From the NCBI GenBank assembly GCA_019059635.1, contig JAGVRJ010000002.1, positions 1,612,001-1,676,000 of the forward strand: 64,000 bases of DNA, given 5' to 3'. The first letter of the stretch is position 1. Every line of letters begins with the position of its first letter. The position numbers and the translations under genes are program-made. Under the pieces are notes generated by a model. It did no database searches and was not told the DNA's origin. It was given only the letters and a program-made list of their open reading frames with translations. Origin of the DNA: Proales similis. Lineage: Eukaryota > Rotifera > Eurotatoria > Ploima > Proalidae. Below are positions 54,552 through 64,000 of the stretch, one piece after another.

Positions 54552-55854
54552 TCAAACTTTTAGATTTTTTTCACTAACTCTTTGATTTTTACTTTCATTA
54601 AGAGCAGCGAGGGCCATTTTTAGTGCGCCTTTAAAGGTTTTATTTCCTCCTATAAAGCCGTTTGAGTGAACGAAAATGCAGTCGGGTATTTGGGATGCTT
54701 CAATAAGTTCTTCATCTCTTAAACCAAACCATTGCTGAGGGAGACACAGGCGGTTTACAAACGAATTCTCATCTATTGGTACACATTGGACGCGATATGA
54801 ATCATTGGTATTATCACGATAAATAAAGTATTTTATTTTTGGCTCCATTTTGTTTTCCCTTTCTATTTCAAAAAGATGTGACTTCCATGGAACAAAATGC
54901 TCTAGAAAACAAATTTCCCCGCTTTTGTCAACCTCGAATTTCATTTTCTTTAATTGAATTTGAGTTATTAAAAATCGAGCAAACTCACATTATATCTATC
55001 CGAAATCGAATTTTCAACAATCTTTCGCGCTGGCCACCAGATCAATCCGAAGTACTTTATTCTTTCTTCAAACTCTCTACCAACCATTTCCATTGCAAGA
55101 TTAAATTGTTTCTAGTGATTTATCAGCTAGAATTTTAAAATTGGTTGAACAGTTATTAATTACGTTTGAATCAGTATTTCTATCATTCCAAGCAGGATTG
55201 AAAAAAGATACCCTATTGCTTAGGTTTGTTGTTATTTCGTATCTGTTTGTTTCAATGTTATTGGTTTTTTTTTTGAGAATTAATTTTTTTTAATTACCGT
55301 CGAATATTAGCAATTTCGATACCATTATCTATTGCATCTATTTCCTGGACAAATTGTTCGTACAGCTTATCGTAGAGGAGTTCTGCAAGTTTTTCGTTAA
55401 AACAATCATGCTTTTTTAGAATTTCGCTTATAACTCGGATTCCAAAATGCACGTAAATTAGCCCGGCACTTGAAAGCTTTGTCTTCCAGGTTTTCAAAGG
55501 GACAATTGAAGAAAAGGTTTCGTTAAAAGATCTTTTTATCTAGTTAAATGATCGAAAAATAGGGAAGAAAATATAAATTTTCTACTTCTGATGATGATCA
55601 AACCGCTTTTTTTTCAAATCGTAAACAGCGCCAACATCTACAAGGATATCGCATTTTTCTAAAATACTCGGATCCCGGCTCCTTATAAATTGGACTCGGA
55701 TATAAGGATTGAGCTGAATCAAAGTATTGTAGTCGCTTTACCGAATAATTTCAGCATCTTTATACTCTGGCAATTGTTTGAGCATGTAGCAAGCTAAAAT
55801 CTCATCACAGTGAAAAGTTCCATTATGTGTACCAATTTTGACTGTTGAGACCAT
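54552..55854 (-). CDS. MYG1: MYG1 exonuclease homologue, multi-exon
   Basis: From ATG 55854 the protein reads [49 protein letters not shown] and KRFDHHQK, the DHH-like metal-binding motifs of MYG1 (UPF0160). It continues [57 protein letters not shown] and then the C-terminal part [56 protein letters not shown] and [13 protein letters not shown] ([20 protein letters not shown]). MYG1 is a 3'-5' RNA exonuclease in nucleolus and mitochondria that helps coordinate ribosome and mitoribosome RNA processing. Five or six exons are evident with introns of about 50-70 bp. The catalytic DHH aspartate and histidines are present. The LRR gene starts 163 bp downstream on the same strand. Confidence 0.93.
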
Positions 55855-56042
55855 TTTCTTAAGATAATTCATAAATCTACAGAGAGGAATTGATAATTGC
55901 CGCAATATCTAATGACGAAAATATTTTCTAAAATCTTTTCGGTTTCGTTTTTTATATTCTTTAAAAGAATGAACGTATATACCATCAGCTTTGTTAAGAG
56001 ATGCAAATCTAAGCTATCAAAGACTTAAGCTTTATTTTTACA

Positions 56043-57060
56043 TTAAGTATTAGTTATAAACCTGGGAACTTTATAAGTTTCAAAAGAAAATTCTTCTAAA
56101 GCTTCCGTGTCTTTGAGAACTGCAATAAAATCGAGTTCGAGTTGAAAAGGTCCTTCAATATCATCCATACATGTTATACCTATATTGCGTACATCCAATG
56201 GATTAAAGCGAAATTGACGATCACTAACACGACCATGACTGACATGGAAGAATTTTGAAAACGGAATTTTGGCTAACTGCCAATAAGGACCGCCTCTGGT
56301 ATACAAGGGACATGAATGCATATATGTATATGTTTCAGTGAAATAAAGGGGCGAGTTTAGATTTAGCATATAAGTACGCCCATCTCCTCTTAATCTAATC
56401 ATAAAATGCGTAAATTCTGAAAAATTAAATCTTTTCACTCGTAGAAAAGAATTATATTGCGTTTTTGACTGAATGTTAGCGTAACCTGTATAAAGTGCTT
56501 TCATCTTTTCTGGTTGGTCATAAGTATTGGATAAATAACCTTTAAATAAGCCGGTTTTTTGTTGGCTTAGAGTAAAATAAGCTGACGATTTCCCAATATT
56601 GTACCCTGAGTCAGTACTTTTTTGCCATTTGTCTAAATCTTGTTGATTATTAAAACGGAATAGAACTTTGAAATGTCCATTTGGTACCGGTTCCCTTTTT
56701 TTAAAAATTGAATGAACAATTAGTGAAAGAATTTAGCTAAAGTATTAACTTTTCTAATTCAGATTTATCCCTTAGCTCTTGGAAAAACTTTTTACACTCT
56801 TGGGCATACTGTTGTGCCGCAATTTTGATTAAATCAAAGTAACTCTTGTCTTTCAAAATCTCTCTACTTTGTCGATCTACTCGATTTTTTCGTTCCTTTT
56901 CGGCTAGTGAATTTTTTTAGATTTTTAGAAAGTAAAAACTTATTTCAAAGCAAGTTTGAATACCTCTGTACCAATTATCGAATCCGAAATCACGCTTGCT
57001 TATGAAATGATATAAAGGATTGAGATTCTTTCTACTAATAAAGCCAATTCGGAGCCTCAT
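56043..57060 (-). CDS. NDUFAF1: NDUFAF1 (CIA30) complex I assembly factor, 3 or more exons
   Basis: ATG 57060 begins a basic presequence (MRLRIGFISRKNLNPLYHFI SKR region) consistent with mitochondrial import. It is followed by DFGFDNWYRG, then a helical exon (ERKNRVDRQSREILKDKSYF), and the CIA30 domain. The domain includes HFKVLFRFNNQQDLDKWQKS, YNIGKSSAYFTLSQQKTGLF, GYANIQSKTQ, MIRLRGDGRTYMLNL, YTRGGPYWQLAKIPFSKFFH and IGITCMDDIEGPFQLELDFI. NDUFAF1 acts with ECSIT, ACAD9 and TMEM126B to build the membrane arm of respiratory complex I. The length (about 300 residues) fits. The neighbour across the divergent promoter is the thiolase. Confidence 0.93.
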
Positions 57061-57492
57061 CTTTTTTTTTCAATATTTTTTTGTGTTAATCTTCAAAACG
57101 TAAATTTTATGTTGTAAAAGCGATAAACTAATAAATTATATTCAATCAGGGCTATAATTTTGTCTTTATATGAAGTATCGTTTTGTGTTTTGAATAGCCT
57201 CTTTTTTTTTTAAATTCAAATTTATATTAGGAACAACATTTTTTAAAGTGGATTTTAAAAATTAAGCAAATTTTTGAAATAATTTGTTCGCTTTTTTAAT
57301 AAGCCGAGTTTATGTGTAGTTATATCTGCATTCAGAACTGAATCAGGAGATTTTCATAGTTTGAGTGAAAGATAGCGATTTTAAGTCTCTTTTAGGCCTT
57401 AAAAATCTTTTACTTTATAGTCTTAATGCATTACATTACATTTCTGTATTTTTTAGATAGACTTGGAAACTTTGAGGATTCAAAAGCTAAAC
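57061..57492. promoter_or_regulatory. Divergent NDUFAF1 / thiolase promoter region
   Basis: This 432-bp gap separates two start codons transcribed apart. It is very AT-rich with several T-runs; no exon or defined motif is seen. Confidence 0.45.
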
Positions 57493-59128
57493 ATGACGCA
57501 AAAAGTTTATGTTATCGGAGTTGGTATGACAAAGTTTGAGAAGCCGGGTTCCCGAGATAACTTCGACTACCCTGATTTTGCAAGAGAAGCTGGTAGAGAC
57601 ACATAAAATCTATATAAAACCTAATAACCTCAGAAAAATTTAGGTGAGAAAGCATTGCTAGATGCAGGTATCTCATACGATACGATCCAACAAGCTTTTG
57701 TCGGTTTTGTTTATGGTATATTACACCCTCTTCTCCATTTCAACTAAATGTTTAAATCTTCAACTAAGGGGACAGTACAAGTGGACAAAGAGCATTATAC
57801 GAGATCGGTATGACGGGAATTCCAATCGTGAACGTGAATAACAACTGTTCAACTGGCTCAACCGCTTTGTTAATGGCAAAAAATGCCATTGAAGGAGGGC
57901 AAAGCCAATGTGTAATGGCTTTGGGGTTCGAAAAAATGCAGCGTGGATCGCTTGGTAGTCAAGTAAAATAGAATTATAAATTTTCGCTGACATGATTTAA
58001 AAAAATCAAATTTTATTCTTGTCAAGTTTAATGATCGAGTTAATCCTATTGAAAGGCATGTTGAGGCAATGAGTAATCTATACGATTTAACTTCGGCCCC
58101 TATGATGCCTCAAATGTTTGGCAATGCTGGCCTTGATTACCTCAAGAAATACAGCCTTGCAGAAGATACAGATGCATTTGCACTGATTGCGTGCAAAAAT
58201 CATAAACATTCTGTCAACAACCCGTAAGCTAATTATGTCAAGGAATCATTTTCATTGAATTTACTCACCCTTAGCCTTCTTACCCTTCTAAAATCCCTAC
58301 TTAAGGTATGCCCAATTTCGAAAGGAATTCACTTTAGATGAGATAAAAAATTCGCCAATAATCCATGGGCCTTTAACCAGGTTACAGTGCAGGTTGGATT
58401 TAAAAATAAGATGCTTATAATTTTTAGTAACATCGTCTGGTAGTCCAACATCTGACGGAGCTGCATGTGCCATTCTCGCAAGCGAAGAGTTCGTAGCAAA
58501 GCATGGACTAGAAAAAAAAGCTGTTGAAATTTTGGCACTTGAAATGGCAACTGATCTTGCAGAGACCTTTAAAGGGAGCTGCATGCAGCTAGTTGGGTTT
58601 GACATGAGCAAGTTAGCAGCCGAAAAAGCTTTTGCAAAAGCTGGAATTCGTCCTGACCAAGTTCAAGTTATTGAACTTCATGATTGTTTCAGCGCGAATG
58701 AACTTATAACATATGAAGCACTTGGACTATGTGAACCAGGAAAAGCGGTAGAGCTAGTACACAAAGGAGATAATACTTATGGCGGAAAATTCGTTATTAA
58801 TCCAAGCGGTGGTCTAATCTCTAAAGGGCATCCTTTAGGTAAAGCAATAATAAAAATTTATTTAATATTTATATTTTAATACTTTAAAGGAGCAACCGGT
58901 CTTGCACAATGTGCCGAGTTATGTTGGCAACTGAGAGGGGAAGCTGGTCAAAGACAAGTTCCCAACGTAAAATTTGCAGTCCAGCATAATATTGGATTGG
59001 GAGGAGCAGCTGTTGTTGGCATTTATTGTCGTGGTTTTTCTAACACAGATTCAAAAACACAAGCGATTGAGAACAGAAATTATATTGGGTCATTGAATCA
59101 ATATAAAGTTATAAAATCGAAGTTATAG
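57493..59128 (+). CDS. SCP2: SCPx-type peroxisomal 3-ketoacyl-CoA thiolase without SCP2 domain, 7 exons
   Basis: Exons 57493-57592, 57644-57715, 57769-57962, 58027-58223, 58306-58392, 58444-58838 and 58890-59128 join to 427 residues. The sequence follows the thiolase part of sterol carrier protein [41 protein letters not shown] with the nucleophile Cys, [70 protein letters not shown] and [15 protein letters not shown]. This enzyme cleaves branched-chain 3-oxoacyl-CoAs (bile-acid and pristanic-acid side chains) in peroxisomes. Animal SCPx normally continues into a C-terminal SCP2 lipid-binding domain that carries the PTS1. Here the protein ends soon after the thiolase domain in QYKVIKSKL, giving its own C-terminal SKL. 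Confidence 0.95.
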
Positions 59129-59296
59129 GAAATAAAATCAAGTGATTATTAAATTATTCGCTTAATAAACTAAACTAATAAAAACATTAAAATAGCTTTT
59201 AAAAACTTTAAATACTTAAAAGGACTAAAAAGATAAAAAAAGTATGTTGTAAAGACCATTAAATCGAATTTTATTGAATGAAAGATAAATATGACT

Positions 59297-60451
59297 TTAT
59301 TCATTGAAGAATTTAAAAATATTAGATTTTTTGTTGTTTATAGGAGGAAGGGTTTGTGGTTGAGGAAAGTTAGGGTTATCATCATGGTCCTGAGTAGAGC
59401 TGCCTTTCCCTCTTTGATCTTTGAGCCATTTAATCTCTCGTTTTAATGAAACAAATTCTTTGAAGTTGAAACTTTGTAACTCTTGCTTGTAATGCTGATT
59501 TTTTTGATCGAGGATTTGAATAACTTCCTTGTTTTTACATTCAGCTTCCTCTAGTTTGTTTATTTTTTCTCTCAATTTAGTTAATTTAGTTTGTAAATCA
59601 TTGATTGTTTTCTCAAATTCAAGCTTTTGATCATGCTCATGATCTAACTGCAATGAAGCTTTTCTTAAAAGAAAGCAATAGTTTTTTGCTTGATCGGAAG
59701 CACACACCATTTTTTCCTTGGTTTCAATTAATTCAACCTCCTTTTCAGCCATTTTTTTCATTAATAAACTATATTTTTCATCCGCTTGAGATTTAATAGA
59801 AGAAATCTCTTTTTCGCTTTGATTTTTAACGTCTATAACTTCTTGATTGAATATTAATTTGAATTGATTAAACTCTCTGCTTATATTTTCATAATTGGCT
59901 CGCCAGAATTCAATCGATCTTTTTTGTTTATCAATTTCCGCCAAGAATTTGCAGTAATCATAATTGTTTATTTCTATTTTTTTACATTCATAAGTAGAAA
60001 CATGACTTTCTTCAAAAGTATTTGTTTGAGTTGAATTTTCAGATAAATATTCTGCAATACTGATCTGCGAACTTACTGAATTTTTCGCGATTAAAGTAGT
60101 ACTGTATTCTTCTTGGGTCTGGCATCCAGTCTCTCTTTTTTCACTTATGTTTATATTGTTTGTTTCAAAGTTGCTCTCTAGTATAGTTTGAGTTGAACTT
60201 TCAATACAGTCAATTCGAGAAACATGGTCAAAATCTAACGAAGAAATATTTCCTTGTGTACGTTTTTCGAAATCTCTATCAAATAATCTTAGTCTAGTCC
60301 GCAGTAATTTGTTTTCTATTAGAGCGTGTCTCAACTCTCTTAGAGAAGCAAGTTTTTGTCTTGTATGTCTCTCTTTAAAGGGAGGAGAAACATCATTATC
60401 CGAACTTCCTGACTCGCTAGATATGTCGGACCAGAATGAAAGTCTATTCAT
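59297..60451 (-). CDS. Unknown coiled-coil protein, single exon
   Basis: One exon gives 384 residues from ATG 60451 (MNRLSFWSDISSESGSSDND). The N-terminal 160 or so residues are Ser/Thr/Glu-rich with repeated STQT- and TGCQTQE-like motifs, similar to dynein light chain LC8-binding sites (TQT core): ESSTQTIL, TGCQTQEE, ENSTQTNT. Residues about 170-345 form a long coiled coil (ANYENISREFNQFKLIFNQE, KEVELIETKEKMVC-type, LTKLREKINKLEEAECKNKE). A short basic tail ends NNKKSNIFKFFNE. The composition suggests a cytoskeletal or centrosomal scaffold. No named family is recognised. It converges on the thiolase with a 168-bp gap and is downstream of USP5 on the same strand. Confidence 0.65.
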   Translation of the reverse strand: MNRLSFWSDISSESGSSDNDVSPPFKERHTRQKLASLRELRHALIENKLLRTRLRLFDRDFEKRTQGNISSLDFDHVSRIDCIESSTQTILESNFETNNINISEKRETGCQTQEEYSTTLIAKNSVSSQISIAEYLSENSTQTNTFEESHVSTYECKKIEINNYDYCKFLAEIDKQKRSIEFWRANYENISREFNQFKLIFNQEVIDVKNQSEKEISSIKSQADEKYSLLMKKMAEKEVELIETKEKMVCASDQAKNYCFLLRKASLQLDHEHDQKLEFEKTINDLQTKLTKLREKINKLEEAECKNKEVIQILDQKNQHYKQELQSFNFKEFVSLKREIKWLKDQRGKGSSTQDHDDNPNFPQPQTLPPINNKKSNIFKFFNE

Positions 60452-60613
60452 ATTTTCTTGAATTCCAGTTTTTATTCAGCATTCATAATCAGTGTTAGTT
60501 TTTCGGTAGCAACAGAGTTACGTTAAGTTTTTTCTTTCCAAACAGTTCTAAATAATATTTAGCTCATATTTAAATAATTATCGTAGTCAAGACTACATAG
60601 AAATTCGCATCAA

Positions 60614-63055
60614 TTAACCTCTCTGAAAAATATATAAATATCCAAGCTCTTTGGGTGGGTTTTCTGACCGAGCAACATTTTCGTCATTAAAAATTATCCA
60701 TCGTCCATCTTTTAGTATATGTGCTACATAGTGACCCACATTCGCGTTATTTCCCATATGCGAAATAAAAGCTACTAACTTGTAGCTTCCACTGCCATCC
60801 CTTTTGGGAAATGAACTCACTATCACTTGATCGTTGTCTGATTCATTATCTGGATGGCTGAATATCCAATCGGCGGCGCGTTCCAAATTGTTATTCGTAG
60901 CTTTTAGAGCTTTGATAGCATGTGATCTTGTGAAACCAAAGGAAACTAAAGATTCAATTGATTGAGCACTAATCTCGTCTTCTGCTTTTTTTTTATCTGA
61001 TTCATTTTCAGCTAAAAAAAATGGCTCGTTGAAGTCAATATCTTCCAAGTGGCTCATTGCCCAATTTACTGCTGCCTCCACGTTATTATTGCCAGATTTG
61101 AATACAGCACGTTTACTGCTTTCTAACGAAAACCCCATTTCTACTAATTGAGAAACCATCTGTTCATTGATTTCAGGAGACTTTTGAGAAATTGATTCAT
61201 CTAGCTCTTGTTCATCTTGTTTTAGTCCAGTGCCTCGCAGATCGTTTAGATCAAGATTATCAGGTACGAGTAAAGCAATATCTAATTTCTGGGGAGTCCA
61301 GTCGGGGCCGAGTTCAAACTTTTTCGCTTGAATCACTAAATAGTCAGGAAATGTAAAGAAACGGGTTGTTTTTTTTGCATTAACAAGCGAATTCGTGGCA
61401 GTGCTGTGAAAGTCGCTGATTATTTCCTCTCTTGCAAATAAATCAACGCAATCAACTAATTGTATGATTGGTCTTATAATTTCGCCGGGTTCCAGTTTGA
61501 TACCCTTGCTTTCAAATTCTTTTTTTTTTAATTCATACTCTTTAAGCTCATTAGGATTAATTGCAGCTTCCTTGTTAATTGGTATACTGAGAATGTATTC
61601 ATTGCGATAGGTGTACTTAACTTTTCTTGTTTCACAACATTCGTATCGGTCTTCTAACTGAAACGCAAAGCTTTCTGTTGGATCAATGTTATCGAAGCCG
61701 GCAGCATCGTTGAGCAAGTTTCGTTTAACTAACTCAAGAAGGTAGAGAAAAAACTCTTGGGCATCTTGCTGTTTTTTAGTTGCAAATTCAGGATGCCTTT
61801 TTCCAATAACAGATTTAAAACTAGTCGGCTTAATGCCTTTAGGACTTCTGAATTTTTGCTTATCAGTCGAATCTCGAGAATATTCTCCAGATAAAAGCCC
61901 AAATCCAAGTTTGCTCATCTGGAAATTGAAATCATCCGATGGATCTACTGCAGTTCTCTTGGCGTAGCTCTCATAACGATCAGCATACTTTCGAATAAAA
62001 TCCGGAATCGTAAATAATACTTGAATTACCGAGTTAAGATAGCAAGAGTTTCCAAGGTTTCGAAGACCCGTGAATCCTGGACCATAGATTGGAGTTAGCT
62101 GACTTGCAGTTTCTTGTATTCTGTCCCACTCGCTAATTTTTTGATTTAAATCAATTTCCAATTCGTTCATTGATTTTTCAGTTTTTTTCATTTTCATCAT
62201 ATTAATACCAAAGTGATATAGATGAAGAGCAAGATTTGGATCTATGACCATATCGTCTTCATCATATGAAAAAACATCAGCTCCCTCGGCCGTTATGGTT
62301 CCCAATTTCACCGCTAAAGGATACCCGGTTTTTAGAAAATGCTCGAGGCCATGATTATTTCCTCCTGAACCATCAAGCTGTCTTCTTCCACATAAAATTT
62401 TACCATCTGTAATATTTAACCATAAATTATTACTTAAGCCGCAGACTTCACAACGCCAGCTTTTTGGATCAGGAGAAACTTGGATTGGATTTTCAAGCTG
62501 AAGCAAATTAGATCCATGTTTAGTTATTATTCGTTTTTCGCCATCCCATGCATTAACTTGGCCAGCAAGTTCTTCCTTGTAGGCTACCGATTCGGCATTG
62601 ATTATTGATCGAATTGATTCGGCAACATTGAAGGGAAGGATATTGATGGTTTCAGAAGTAAGTTCCATCTCATAGGAATTGGGATAAATGAATAAGAAAT
62701 ATTTATGCTCAAATTTAAATGTTTTTTCTTCTAAATCAAAGCCACCTTCAAGGCCGATTCCAAGTTTTGTTGGTTTTTTCTTTTCTGGTTCGTCATTATT
62801 TTCACTCTTTGAATCTTCAAATATTCTTCTTGTTATGATTCGTAAATAGAGATGTGACTGACTTTTATTATAATGAATTTTCAACATAGAACCACTTACT
62901 CCAATGAAGGTATTAAGGCAAACATATAGACCGGATTCTGACTCACTACTAACAAAAGAATAAACACATTCATCTTTGTAAACCTTTGAATTTTTGTTGG
63001 CTATATTTGCTTCATTCTTGTAAGACTCAAGTAAGGTTTTGAAATTGTCTTCCAT
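60614..63055 (-). CDS. USP5: Ubiquitin-specific protease USP5/13-like, single exon
   Basis: One exon gives 813 residues (human USP5: 858). Domains in order: an N-terminal variant UBP-type finger region, then the true ZnF-UBP (CEVCGLSNNLWLNITDGKIL then CGRRQLDGSGGNNHGLEHFL) that recognises the free C terminus of ubiquitin. The USP core contains the Cys box GLRNLGNSCYLNSVIQVL. Two UBA domains are inserted (QLVEMGFSLESSKRAVFKSG; LVSFGFTRSHAIKALKATNN), and the His box is VAFISHMGNNANVGHYVAHI. USP5 (isopeptidase T) disassembles unanchored polyubiquitin chains. All catalytic elements are present. The complete lack of introns in a gene of this size contrasts with its neighbours. Confidence 0.96.
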   Translation of the reverse strand: MEDNFKTLLESYKNEANIANKNSKVYKDECVYSFVSSESESGLYVCLNTFIGVSGSMLKIHYNKSQSHLYLRIITRRIFEDSKSENNDEPEKKKPTKLGIGLEGGFDLEEKTFKFEHKYFLFIYPNSYEMELTSETINILPFNVAESIRSIINAESVAYKEELAGQVNAWDGEKRIITKHGSNLLQLENPIQVSPDPKSWRCEVCGLSNNLWLNITDGKILCGRRQLDGSGGNNHGLEHFLKTGYPLAVKLGTITAEGADVFSYDEDDMVIDPNLALHLYHFGINMMKMKKTEKSMNELEIDLNQKISEWDRIQETASQLTPIYGPGFTGLRNLGNSCYLNSVIQVLFTIPDFIRKYADRYESYAKRTAVDPSDDFNFQMSKLGFGLLSGEYSRDSTDKQKFRSPKGIKPTSFKSVIGKRHPEFATKKQQDAQEFFLYLLELVKRNLLNDAAGFDNIDPTESFAFQLEDRYECCETRKVKYTYRNEYILSIPINKEAAINPNELKEYELKKKEFESKGIKLEPGEIIRPIIQLVDCVDLFAREEIISDFHSTATNSLVNAKKTTRFFTFPDYLVIQAKKFELGPDWTPQKLDIALLVPDNLDLNDLRGTGLKQDEQELDESISQKSPEINEQMVSQLVEMGFSLESSKRAVFKSGNNNVEAAVNWAMSHLEDIDFNEPFFLAENESDKKKAEDEISAQSIESLVSFGFTRSHAIKALKATNNNLERAADWIFSHPDNESDNDQVIVSSFPKRDGSGSYKLVAFISHMGNNANVGHYVAHILKDGRWIIFNDENVARSENPPKELGYLYIFQRG

Positions 63056-63300
63056 GTTAAGGTCAGAATCTAAGAACTTTTTTGGTTCGAGTTGTAAAAG
63101 ATTGGGTTAATAAGCTTTTAAATAAAAAAATCATATTCATATGCATAAAGATATGGTTTTTGAGGCTCCAACTGAGCAAAACAAATTTCTTCATAATAAA
63201 TTTTGCAAAAAATAAAATTTCTTTACCAAATTTTTATTGAATTATTACACCTGCGAGGTTTTAGATAAAATTAGACTTAAGCTATGAAATTATCAAGTTT

Positions 63301-64000
63301 TCAGGGATATAAAAGTTCTTCATTTAGAAGTTGCTTGGAATCGATACAAGCATCTATCCATCTTTTTGAGACGATATTGAACTTTTGATTCCGTGAATTA
63401 TTAACTTGTGTAAACATCCTTAAACGATCAGCATCCCTTGTGTGAAAGGATTAAAGTTTAGTATATTATCAAGAAAAAGGGGTTTTACATAGACTCAATG
63501 ATGCAGTGTGTTATTTCAGAGTTGATATTTTCAGCTACTTTTCCTCCTCTCCAGCGCAACTTTAATTTTAAAATATTCAATTTCGAATCTTTTTCCATCT
63601 CTTCTAAATTATCGTTTTCGCAGTAAATATCAAAGTATGCACACACTGTTCGAAAAAGTCCTAAATCGTTAGTTTGGTTTGAGAAATATTGGCTTTCAAA
63701 CAGTTGAATATGCGACAAAATATTTGGATAAGATGAATAGTTTAGATAGGTTTTTTCTTCGTCCATTAACCTGAATATTTCATATAAAGACTCAATATTT
63801 GTTGCCTGGTAAAAACTATCACCATACTGATCGAAGTTTTTTTCGAAAAACTGAACCGTCTCAGGCTTGCTCAAATGAATCATGTCGCAGCGTTGAAAAT
63901 TTAGTAATCTGCCTGCCTCAATGCATTTTTTAATCCAATCAATTTTTACTACATCAAATTCGTTCTTGCGAATGTAGTATTTTACTTTGTGCACAATTTT
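63301..64000 (-). CDS. LIG4: DNA ligase IV, C-terminal tandem BRCT part (runs off window)
   Basis: The minus strand is open from the window edge to 63489, then splices (GTAAAA to CAAG) to a last exon 63436-63301. It encodes the end of the first BRCT (NEFDVVKIDWIKKCIEAGRL), then the XRCC4-binding linker (NFQRCDMIHLSKPETVQFFE and FDQYGDSFYQATNIESLYEI). The second BRCT follows (LGLFRTVCAYFDIYCENDNL, KLNILKLKLRWRGGKVAENI, EITHCIIESM), finished by FNIVSKRWIDACIDSKQLLN. This arrangement matches LIG4, the ligase of non-homologous end joining in the nucleus. The catalytic domain lies outside the window to the right. The family match is clear along the whole fragment, including the YGDS-type XRCC4-binding stretch. 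Confidence 0.93.

Noticed and set aside
1..64000. Prokaryotic contamination, mobile elements or CRISPR
   Set aside because: GT-AG introns, animal-specific gene families and absence of transposase-like, phage-like or spaced-repeat sequence argue against all three.

Overview
This is nuclear DNA from a eukaryote, most likely a small-bodied invertebrate animal with a compact, AT-rich genome. Nearly all recognisable genes are animal orthologues (ARMH3, HYLS1, PANK4, STEAP, SAMHD1, LMLN, FAXC, WDR49-like, LIG4). Most are cut by very short GT-AG introns of about 40-70 bp. Gaps between genes are small and both strands are used. I cannot name the species. A rotifer or another small lophotrochozoan would fit, but nothing here proves it. 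I see no transposon, CRISPR array, rRNA or convincing tRNA.

Layout. 0-8 kb: 5' end of NOP56 (minus), ARMH3 and mitochondrial transhydrogenase NNT (plus). 8-15 kb: a possible small ciliary gene, a Roquin-type ROQ-domain gene, an unknown single-pass membrane protein, and the centriole gene HYLS1. 15-22 kb: PANK4, a STEAP metalloreductase and an ankyrin-repeat protein. 22-24 kb has no convincing gene. 24-31 kb: an unknown small gene divergent from SAMHD1, an S28 serine protease and a PLC-X-domain protein. 31-41.5 kb: a Cys-less pentameric ligand-gated channel-like gene, an unknown gene, the metalloprotease LMLN, then PLPP6-like, UROS, a KAT7-like MYST protein and CKS1 on the plus strand. 41.8-45.6 kb: a cluster of small tetraspan genes. 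46-59 kb: FAXC, a WDR49-like EF-hand/WD-repeat gene, an unknown 84-aa gene, a leucine-rich-repeat protein, MYG1, NDUFAF1 and an SCPx-type thiolase. 59-64 kb: a coiled-coil protein, USP5 and the 3' end of LIG4.

The genes are unrelated housekeeping, ciliary, mitochondrial and membrane functions, as expected for a random slice of an animal genome. Several carry unusual features. The thiolase lacks the SCP2 domain but ends in its own SKL peroxisomal signal. PANK4 keeps two catalytic residues reported lost in mammals. The KAT7-like protein has a changed acetyl-CoA loop. The Roquin homologue shows no RING or CCCH finger. The two best ciliary genes have X-box-like sites exactly 74 nt before their start codons. 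Splice sites were inferred by eye from GT-AG boundaries plus reading-frame and family continuity; there is no transcript evidence.
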